From Argopecten irradians (Eukaryota > Mollusca > Bivalvia > Pectinida > Pectinidae): a stretch of 64,000 nucleotides of DNA. This document shows, in pieces, positions 55,631-64,000 of the stretch. Under the pieces are notes generated by a model. It saw only the letters and a list, made by a program, of their open reading frames with translations. It was not told the origin of the DNA and made no database searches. The stretch spans positions 7,616,255 to 7,680,254 of the forward strand of contig NC_091134.1 in NCBI RefSeq assembly GCF_041381155.1, written 5' to 3'. The position numbers and the translations under genes are program-made. The stretch's first letter is position 1. Every line of letters starts with the position of its first letter.

Positions 55631-58600
55631 TGACTACTATGCAGGTAGAACAGTTTGTTAAAGCGCCATCCCTGGATGTTCTTTTTCAAGTTAGTAAGTA
55701 CTGTTATTGGGTAAACATTTAGGCCTTACTATCAAAACTAATTTGAGGAAAGCTGAAATTAGGAATGTAATTATAAGATATTTTGTTGACAAAGACAAAT
55801 TTGACTCTAGTGCATTAGATAGTATAGAGGAAACAGTCAGTTCAGAAATTCAATTTAGACAAATGGAACTTGAACATGAAATGAAACTAAGACAAATGGA
55901 AATAGACAAAGAAAAGGAAATGAGAGAAAGAGAAATAGAAAAGAAGTTAAGAGAAAAAGAAATAGACAAAGAAAGAGAGTTAAGAGAAAAAGAGATTGAG
56001 AGAGATCAGATGTTAGAGTTAGAGAAGCAAAAAATTCAAGCTGAAATAGAACTTAGAATGAAAGAATTAGAACTAGCTTCTCAAGACGGTTCAAGTAATT
56101 CAACTTTTAGGGGTTTACAAGGAAACAGAGGTTTTGATGTTAGTAGAAACATAAGCTTAGTTCCTCCTTTTCAAGAGAAAGAAGTTGACAAGTATTTTCT
56201 GCATTTTGAGAAAATAGCTGATAGTATGAAATGGCCTGAAGATAAGCTTACAATGCTTCTTCAGAGTGTCTTGATTGGTAAAGATAGAGACATTTATTCT
56301 TCTTTATCTGTAGATGAGATTTCAAATTACCAAGTAGTCAAGAAAGCTATTTTGAAAGCTTATGAGTTAGTTCCTGAGGCTTACCGCCAGAAATTTCGAA
56401 ACTCGAGAAAGAGAGATGAACAAACTCATGTAGAATTTGCCAGAGAAAAGGAACAATTATTTAATAGGTGGTGTGATTCTAAAGAAATTGATGAGGATTT
56501 CGGTAAATTGAGGCAATTATTGTTGATAAAGGAGTTTAAACGTTGTGTCAACACAAACATAAAAACTCATTTAGATGAGAGAAAAGTTGAAACACTCAGT
56601 GAAGCAGCTACAATGGCTGATGATTACGCTCTCACCCACAAAGGCTCATTTGTTAAAAACAGTTCTCAAGACAAAAACAGTACCACAGGTACTAGTAAAT
56701 TTGGTCAGCCTAGGAACCCAACCTTTAGTGGCCCTTCTAACGACAAACTTAAATTAGGTGATAAGACTAAGTCTGATTCTAAAACAGATCATAGGGCAGG
56801 TGTGGGGTCTCCTTCTGGTCCTGTTTGTAATTACTGCAAGAAAGTAGGGCATACTATGTCTGAATGTTATTCTCTCCAGCGCAAAGAGCAAAGGCGTAAA
56901 CAGTCAGTTCCTTCTGTGTTAGCTATGTCAAAGCCCAGTCAGAAACTTAGTGATATTGTGGAAGATTCTAAAGTGTCTGTTGAAATTAAGAGCTCAGAGT
57001 CTGATAGTGTCTTGGAGAAGTACTCTCCCTTCATTTCTGAAGGTTTTGTTTCACTTACTAGTGATATTACCAACTTGAAACCTGTGAAGATTTTGCGAGA
57101 TACCGGGGCTTCTCATTCTTTGATATTAGATGGCGTAGTGCCTTTGTCTGATGAGACCTCATTTGGTAGTAGTGTTTTGCTTCAAGGTGTAGAGTTAGGT
57201 TTTGTTAATGTGCCTCTCCATTGTGTTTATTTAAAGTCAGACTTGGTTACTGGGCCTGTCACCATTGGTGTTAGACCGGAACTTCCCATAGAGGGCGTGT
57301 CGCTCATTTTAGGCAATGACTTGGCTGGAGAGAAAGTTAGGGTAGATCCCTTAGTGTCCAGTATCCCTGATAAAACAGGTGATGCTGAGACTATTCAACA
57401 GGAATTTCCTGGTATTTTCCCTTCTTGTGCTGTAACTCGTTCAATGAGTAAGAAGGTTTCTGATGTTGCAGTAGTTGAGGATCATTATAGTCCAGGGTTA
57501 GGTGACACTTTCTTGGCTCATGATATAGAGGATATCGGGAGCAAGTGTGATCTTTTGAGCAATCCTGTAGACTTTGATAGTGATGGAGTTGTTCCTAACA
57601 AGGGTATTTCTTTGTCTGACATGACGAGTAAATCATCTTTGTCTAGAGAGGAGCTTATAGTAGAACAGGAAAAAGATCCTGAAATCTCCTTATTGTGTAA
57701 TCGTGCTTTGAGTGAGGAAGAGGCTGAGAAAGTCCCAGTTTGTTACTTCCGTAAGTCAGGTGTGTTGATGCGCAAGTGGCGCCCCCTGATGTGTCTCCCG
57801 AAAAAGACTGGAAGGTTGTCAATCAAATAGTTGTCCCACCGAGGTATAGGCAAGATATTCTGAGTTTGTCTCATGATGGACCTATGGCAGGGCATTTAGG
57901 TGTGACCAAGACTTATAACAGGATCTTAGATCACTCCTTTTGGCCCAAGTTGAAACGGGATGTGGCTGATTTTTGTAGGTCTTGTCATACTTGTCAGGTG
58001 GTAGGGAAGCCTAATCAGAAAATCCCTGTTGCACCTTTGCATCCCATTCCAGCATTTGAGGAACCATTTAGTAGAGTCATTATAGACTGTGTAGGTCCTC
58101 TACCCAAAACTAAGTCTGGGAATGAGTATCTTTTAACTATTATGTGTGCTTCCACACGCTTTCCTGAGAAGCCATTCCACTCAGAAATATTAAGGCCCCT
58201 AACATAGTCAAGGCTTTGGTTAAATTCTTTACATTGGTTGGTCTTCCAAAAGCTGTCCAGTCGGACCAAGGTTCAAATTTCATGTCTGGTATTTTTCAAC
58301 AAGTCATGTACCAGCTCCAGATCAAGCAGTATAAGTCTAGTGCTTATCATCCAGAGTCTCAGGGTGCTTTAGAACGTTTTCATCAGACATTGAAGAATAT
58401 GATGAGATCTTATTGTTTTGAAAACAAAAGAGATTGGGATGAAGGTATACACATGTTGTTGTTTGGCGTTAGAGAATATGTACAAGAATTTCTTGGCTTC
58501 AGTCCCTTTGAACTTGTGTTTGGACACACTGTACGTGGTCCTTTGAAAATTTTGAAAGACAAAATTCTGGACGAAGATTCTAAAGTGAATCTCTTAGAGT

Positions 58601-60439
58601 ATGTGTCTAACTTTAAACAAAGGTTGAAAAGGGCATGTGAATTGGCAAAAGAAAATTTGGCCGTTTCTCAAACCAAAATGAAAACATGGTATGATAAAGA
58701 TGCCCGTGCAAGAAGTTTTGATCCAGGTGACAAAATTTTGGCTCTATTACCAATACCGAGTCAGCCTTTGCAAGCTAGATATTTTGGACCTTATGTTGTT
58801 GAGAAAAAGGTCGATGATGTTAACTATATTGTACAAACTCCAGGGAGGCACAAGAAAACTCAATTATGTCATGCTAATATGCTTAAGAAATATGTAGATA
58901 GAGAAGAGAGCAAGACCTCTCAACCTATTGCTACTTTGGCCTCTGTACCATCACAAAGTGAAAGTACAGCTGATATTTGTAAATTAGACTTAGATGGTGG
59001 TGTACAAGATGTAGGTTTAGACTGTGGTGTTAAGTTACGGAACTCAGATGTGCTCGCGAACTTGGACAAGAAACTATGTCATCTATCGGAAAAGGAACGC
59101 AATGAACTGAAGGATTTGATACTTGAGTATAAACATTTGTTTCCGGATACACCAGGCAAAACAGATGCTATCTATCATGACGTGGATGTGGGGGATGCGA
59201 CACCTGTCAAGCAACATCCTTACCGTGTCAATCCTTTGAAAGAAGAACATTTAAAGAAAGAAATTCAATACATGTTGGACAATGATATTATTGAACCAAG
59301 CAAAAGTGAATGGAGCTCTCCATGTGTTCTGGTGCCAAAGCCAGACAAGACATACCGATTCTGTACTGACTTCAGAAAAGTAAACTCTGTCAGTAAAACA
59401 GACTCTTATCCAATTCCAAGAATTGACTCGTGTATTGACAAATTTGGGAAAGCCAAGTACGTAAGCAAGTTTGACCTGTTGAAAGGATATTGGCAGGTGT
59501 CATTAACAGAAAGAGCTAAAGAAGTGTCGGGATTTGTAAACTCACAAGGTTTGTACCAGTACAAAGTTTTGCCGTTTGGTATGAAGAATGCCCCGGCAAC
59601 ATTTCAACGTCTTCTTAACAGCGTGATATCAGACCTGGAAGGCTGTGATGGATACATCGATGACGTCATCAACTACCACGACACGTGGGAAGACCATCTA
59701 CGCGGGATTCGCGAATTCTTCGAGAGACTCACTACCATGAAATTGACTGTAAACTTATTGAAATGTGAATTTTGTCATGCAACTGTTGAATTTTTAGGCC
59801 ATGTTGTAGGACAGGGGCAGGTTAAACCTGTTCAGGCCAAAGTAGAATCAATTATAGATTTTCCAGCTCCTGGAGGCAAGAGAGAGCTGATGAGGTTTCT
59901 TGGTATGGCTGGATACTACAGAAAATTTTGTCAAAATTTCTCTGTTATAGCAGCTCCACTTACTTACTTAATTTGTCTGGTCAGACGAATGTAAGTCTGC
60001 CTTTGAGAAATTGAAAGCCATATTATCAAACTCACCAGTTCTGACTGCTCCAGATTTTAATAAACAGTTTAAACTGTTTGTTGACACCAGTGATGTAGGT
60101 GTTGGTGCTGTTTTGATGCAAGAAGGTACTGAACAAATTGACCATCCAATTTGTTACTTCTCGAAAAAGTTTGACAAACACCAGAGAAATTATTCCACCA
60201 TTGAGAAAGAATGTTTAGGATTGATTTTGGCCTTGAACCAATTTGATGTGTATCTCTGCACTACAGTTGTTCCTGTGTTGGTCTTCACCGACCACAACCC
60301 TTTAACATTTATTGGAAAAATGAAAAACAAAAATCAAAGAATTCTGAGGTGGAGTTTGACTTTGCAAGAGTACAATCTTGACATCAAACATATCAAAGGG
60401 AAAGACAATATTCTAGCTGATGCTTTATCAAGGATTTAA
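55631..60439 (+). pseudogene. gag-pol: LTR element internal region 2: gag-pol, frameshifted
   Basis: The gag ATG is at 55631, but a short deletion near 55,697 shifts the frame, which resumes at 55707. Gag has a long charged coiled coil (about 55,850-56,090, repeats of REKEIDKERELREKEIE) absent from copy 1, a matrix/capsid-like region, and the zinc knuckle CNYCKKVGHTMSEC. Protease follows (LRDTGASHSLI). One C is missing in a C-run at about 57,782 before integrase (57776-58207), and two extra bases near 58,166 split the integrase. From 58216 to 59994 the rest of integrase (SDQGSNF, ESQGALERF), the linker and RT (GYIDD) are open. A deletion near 59,965 shifts into RNase H (60011-60439). The order is the same as copy 1, and this copy keeps the fuller gag. 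Confidence 0.88.
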
Positions 60440-60493
60440 ATATTACTTGATATGTCAAGAAAGTTTCCTTTTCAAGAAAACTTTCTTTTCTTT

Positions 60494-60502
60494 AAGGAGG
60501 GG
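60494..60502 (+). promoter_or_regulatory. Polypurine tract before LTR4
   Basis: AAGGAGGGG two bases upstream of LTR4. The same tract precedes LTR2 and LTR3. Expected plus-strand primer. Confidence 0.7.
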
Positions 60503-60504
60503 TG

Positions 60505-61211
60505 TGTTATGTATGACACTAAATACATGTAGTTATTAGATAGGGGAGATAACTCCTATAGCTATATTATCAATACATCCTATAAAGTTCACATAATTAA
60601 TTTAGGTTATAGAACTTTCTAGAATATTATCATCGTATAAACAAATATGTTTGTAAACATGTTGATTATAAGTAGAGATCTAGAATGATCTATTTCCAGA
60701 AAGTTCTGTGTGTTTACTTGTTTACTGTTTTTAGTTAGATATTTCTAGAAGTAGAAGGTTCTCCAATATTCTTGAATTAGGGTTAAGCTATATATACTCC
60801 AGCTGCCCAAGGCTAATCAGAACTGTAATGAGACCTGTAATAAGACATATCAAGAATTGTACAGCGCCATATAAGATTCTATTTGGAGAGCTATTGTGAC
60901 TTTATCTGTGGATTATTACAACACTTTGTGTGGATTTAATCATATTGCCTGGAACTTTACAAATCATCGGTGGACATTCAATTTCCTTGTGGATTTGTGA
61001 TTATTGTTAATTTGAAACCTGGAAGGATCAAGGATTATACCAGGACATTCGCATACAGATAAGTAACACTTTAAATCATCGTACTACTCTTGTACCACCA
61101 CCAATTACTTTAGACATTGTAAACCATCTCTGTATAATATTGTATATATAATTAAATTGTGTTTTGAATTTAGCTGCTGGTTTCTCATTTCTGTTATTCT
61201 GGGTCATAACA
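60505..61211 (+). repeat. LTR4
   Basis: 707 bp, TGTTATG...CATAACA, with the same 3'-end variant as LTR3. Followed by ATATTGTG. Confidence 0.9.
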
Positions 61212-61649
61212 ATATTGTGAAGGTAACATTTGTTGTTGTAATGGATAATGGATAACAGATGTGTTCTCGATATTGTGGAGGTCATATTTGAAAACGTGTT
61301 GGGTCTGTATGTTGTGGAGGTCACACTTGAAAGGGGGAAGTCTTGATATTATGGAGGTAACACTTGAAAAAAGGAGGAGTATGTATATTTTTTAGGGTCA
61401 CATTTGAAAACTGGTAGAATCTGTATATTGTCGGGGTCACACTAAAAATGTAAGGAGTCTGTATATTGTGGAGGTCACACCTGAAAACGGGACGAGTCTT
61501 TATATTGTGACGGTCACATTTAAAATCGGGTGGAGTCTTGATATTATGGAGGTCATGATTTATTTGGTGGAGGTCACACCTGAAAACGGGACGAGTCTTT
61601 ATATTGTGAGGGTCACATTTGAAAACTGGTAGAATCTGTATATTGTTCA
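61212..61649 (-). repeat. 39-bp-type minisatellite, left array
   Basis: About 11 units of 35-40 bp with GTGGAGGTCACACTTGAAAA and GGGAGGAGTCTGTATATT words. The orientation is opposite to the right array at 62130-63860. Confidence 0.85.
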
Positions 61650-62129
61650 ATTCATTTTATTCCGAATGCAAACAGCATATATGATTACAATAAACATACA
61701 TATGACAACATATTAAATATGTGCAAGATGGCAAAGAACACAGCCAATGTAATACAACACAAAACATGATATACAATACAAAAAACATGTGTGAATATTT
61801 ACAAGTTTGCCATAAGACTACAGGAAAAAAAATGTGTATCATACAGTTACAGTTAATTCTCAATTGCAGTTTTCAAACTACATGAATTATAGAAAAGACA
61901 ATAGGTACTGGTAATGAGAGGTCTGTGCAATTTGCTAAGATTTGCTAAAATTTGTGTTCAATACATGTATATATAAATAAAGTGGTAAACTATTTAATAG
62001 CACCTTTCTTCGAGTCGTTGCCTGAATTGACGGATCGCCAGCTGTCAATCAAACCGCACGTGACTTTGTATTTTGTATTGTGTGTGCTACGATGTTTGCT
62101 CCGACATTGAGTAGAAACACGTGCGTTGA
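61650..62129. other. Unique core between opposed minisatellite arrays
   Basis: 480 bp without a gene. The right half (61,990-62,110) is less AT-rich and contains CACGTGAC and CACGTGCG E-box-like words. Nothing further recognised. Confidence 0.5.
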
Positions 62130-63860
62130 CACCTTCCATTTTTATGTGTGACCTTAACAATATCCAGACTCCACCCGTTTTTAAATGTGACCCTCAAAAT
62201 ATACATACTTATCCCGTTTTCAACTATGACTTTCAAAATATACAGACTCCTCAGGTTTTCAAGTTTGAGCTCCACAATAAAAGACTCTATCCGTTTCTAA
62301 GTGTGACCCCCACAATGTACAAACTTCATTCGTTTTCAAATCTAACCCTCACAATATAAAGAATCCTGCCGTTTTGCAGTGTGACCTCAAAAATATACAT
62401 ACTTATCCCGTTTTCAACTATGACTTCCAAAATATATAGACTCTCCCGTTTTTAATGGTGACCCCACCAAAATATACAGACTCAACCCGTTTTAAAATGT
62501 GACCCTAATAATGTACGGTCTCCTTCCGCTTTCAAGTGTGACCCTCACAATATAAAGAATCCTGCTGTTTTGGAGTGTGACCTCAAAAATATACATACTT
62601 ATCCCGTTTTCAACTATGACTTCCAAAATATATAGACTCTCCCGTTTTTAATGGTGACCCCACCAAAATATACAGACTCAACCCGTTTTAAAATGTGACC
62701 CTAATAATGTACGGTCTCCTTCCGCTTTCAAGTGTGACCCTCACAATATAAAGAATCCTGCTGTTTTGGAGTGTGACCTCCAAAATATACATACTTATCC
62801 CGTTTTCAACTATGACTTCCAAAATATACAAACTCCTCCCGTTTTTAATGGTGACCCTACCAAAATATACAGACTCCACCCGTTTTAAAATGTGACCCTT
62901 ATAATATCCGATCTCCTTCCACTTTCAAGTGTGACCCCCACAATTTACAGAGTCCATCCGTTTTCAAATCTGACCCTCACAATATAAAGACTCCTCACGT
63001 TTTCAAGTTTGACCTCCACATTATACAGACTTCTTCCATTTTTTAAGTGTGACCCTAACAATTTCAGACTCCATCCGTTTTCAAATGTGACCCTCAAAAT
63101 ATACATACTTATTCCGTTTTCAACTATGACTTCCAAAATTAACAGACTCCTCCCGTTTTCAAGTTTGACCTCCACAATATCAAGACTCTATCAGTTTCTA
63201 AATGTGACCCCAACAATGTAAAAACTTCATCCGTTTTCAAATCTGACCCTCACAATATAAAGAATCCTGCTGTTTTGGAGTGTGACCTCCAAAATATACA
63301 TACTTATCCCGTTTTCAACTATGACTTCCAAAATATACAAACTCCTCCCGTTTTTAATGGTGACCCTACCAAAATATACAGACTCCACCCGTTTTAAAAT
63401 GTGACCCTTATAATATCCGATCTCCTTCCACTTTCAAGTGTGACCCCCACAATTTACAGAGTCCATCCGTTTTCAAATCTGACCCTCACAATATAAAGAC
63501 TCCTCACGTTTTCAAGTTTGACCTCCACATTATACAGACTTCTTCCATTTTTTAAGTGTGACCCTAACAATTTCAGACTCCATCCGTTTTCAAATGTGAC
63601 CCTCAAAATATACATACTTATTCCGTTTTCAACTATGACTTCCAAAATTAACAGACTCCTCCCGTTTTCAAGTTTGACCTCCACAATATCAAGACTCTAT
63701 CAGTTTCTAAATGTGACCCCAACAATGTAAAAACTTCATCCGTTTTCAAATCTGACCCTCACAATATAAAGAATCCTGCTGTTTTGGAGTGTGACCTCCA
63801 AAATATACATACTTATCCAGTTTTCAACTATGACTTCCAAAATATACAAACCACTCCCGT
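62130..63860 (+). repeat. 39-bp-type minisatellite, right array with higher-order units
   Basis: More than 40 units built on CCCGTTTTCAAATGTGACCC and TCACAATATACAGACTCCTC. The marker AAGAATCCTG occurs at 62359, 62555, 62751, 63260 and 63769, giving spacings of 196, 196, 509 and 509 bp. The two 509-bp blocks are almost identical, so their duplication is recent. Long open frames here are a by-product of the repeat. Confidence 0.9.
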
Positions 63861-64000
63861 TTTTATCGGTAAAACTGGTTTTACCAGGCATTGTGATCGC
63901 AATTCCGGAACTAGCTTTTAACCCCCCGGCTGGTGTTGTGAAGAATAAACTGAATAACCACACATTTGTGGTGCATATAGTAGTAATTTGCACCCATATA
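63861..64000. other. Right flank of the minisatellite
   Basis: Unique sequence with a GGTAAAACTGGTTTTACC inverted repeat near 63,866-63,883. No gene. Confidence 0.5.

Larger units (their letters stand above)
47548..61211 (+). mobile_element. Tandem array of a Gmr1-like Ty3/gypsy LTR retrotransposon
   Basis: Four LTRs separate three internal regions: LTR1, internal 1, LTR2, partial internal, LTR3, internal 2, LTR4. The outer flanks share ATAT (47544-47547 and 61212-61215), compatible with one 4-bp target duplication for the whole array, though in AT-rich sequence. The pol order is protease, integrase, RT, RNase H. Integrase before RT is unusual for Ty3/gypsy and defines the Gmr1-like group described by Goodwin and Poulter. 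All internal regions carry stops or frameshifts, so the array looks inactive. Confidence 0.85.

Noticed and set aside
51000..60440. Idea that the UUA tRNA could serve to read through stops in the retroelements here
   Set aside because: The stops seen are a mixture of TAG, TGA and TAA, accompanied by frameshifts; ordinary decay explains them.
62087..63993. Several 60-85 codon ORFs with repeated ILEVIVENG peptides
   Set aside because: Artefacts of the 39-bp minisatellite, whose unit length is a multiple of three.

Overview
The window looks like a repeat-rich, AT-rich piece of an animal nuclear genome, most likely a mollusc and probably a bivalve. That placement is inference. It rests on spliced nuclear tRNA-Leu genes, spliceosomal introns, a metazoan PDZ exon, and the mix of DIRS, Ngaro, Gmr1-like and Tigger elements with a molluscan-looking short retroposon tail. 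No prokaryotic features were seen.

1-6,721: the only part that looks like host gene territory. It holds one plausible intron-bearing tRNA-Leu(CAA), two decayed relatives, and on the minus strand the first coding exon of a PDZ protein of the PDLIM/Enigma/Zasp type (2580-2690). The rest of that gene lies beyond the left edge.

6,722-21,381: a nested complex. A foldback repeat with arms of about 520 bp, centred near 20,861, has its left arm split twice. One split is a 7.2-kb element with terminal inverted repeats and a 3-bp target duplication. Its core is a 62-bp satellite array that reverses orientation at about 10,080. The other split, 14,119-20,507, holds Helitron-like termini, a 2.9-kb TA-flanked inverted-repeat element and a retroposon tail. 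The right arm preserves both empty sites, so the order of events can be read from the window.

21,382-30,136: a tRNA-Leu-like gene with a UUA (ochre) anticodon, two Helitron-like copies in tandem, two LINE remnants meeting tail to tail, and a hAT-like non-autonomous element containing a G27/C24 block. The remainder is AT-rich and non-coding.

30,137-37,237: an apparently complete Ngaro-type tyrosine-recombinase retrotransposon. It has split direct repeats (A1...B1-A2-spacer-B2), an SGNH-hydrolase ORF, gag, RT/RNase H and tyrosine recombinase, all with open frames.

38,428-47,216: a DIRS-type element on the minus strand, broken by frameshifts and by a 4.2-kb Tigger/pogo-like transposon in its gag. 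The Tigger carries a six-exon transposase gene that is intact except for one TGA, and a short retroposon with a 13-bp target duplication sits in one of its introns.

47,548-61,211: a tandem array of a Ty3/gypsy-related LTR element: four LTRs separating three internal regions. The pol order is protease-integrase-RT-RNase H (Gmr1-like), and the primer-binding site matches tRNA-Pro. All three copies carry breaks.

61,212-64,000: a 39-bp-type minisatellite in two opposed arrays around a unique core, with higher-order duplications of 196 and 509 bp. Nothing here looks like a host pathway. The window's interest lies in mobile-element architecture, the opposed satellite arrays and the unusual tRNA genes.
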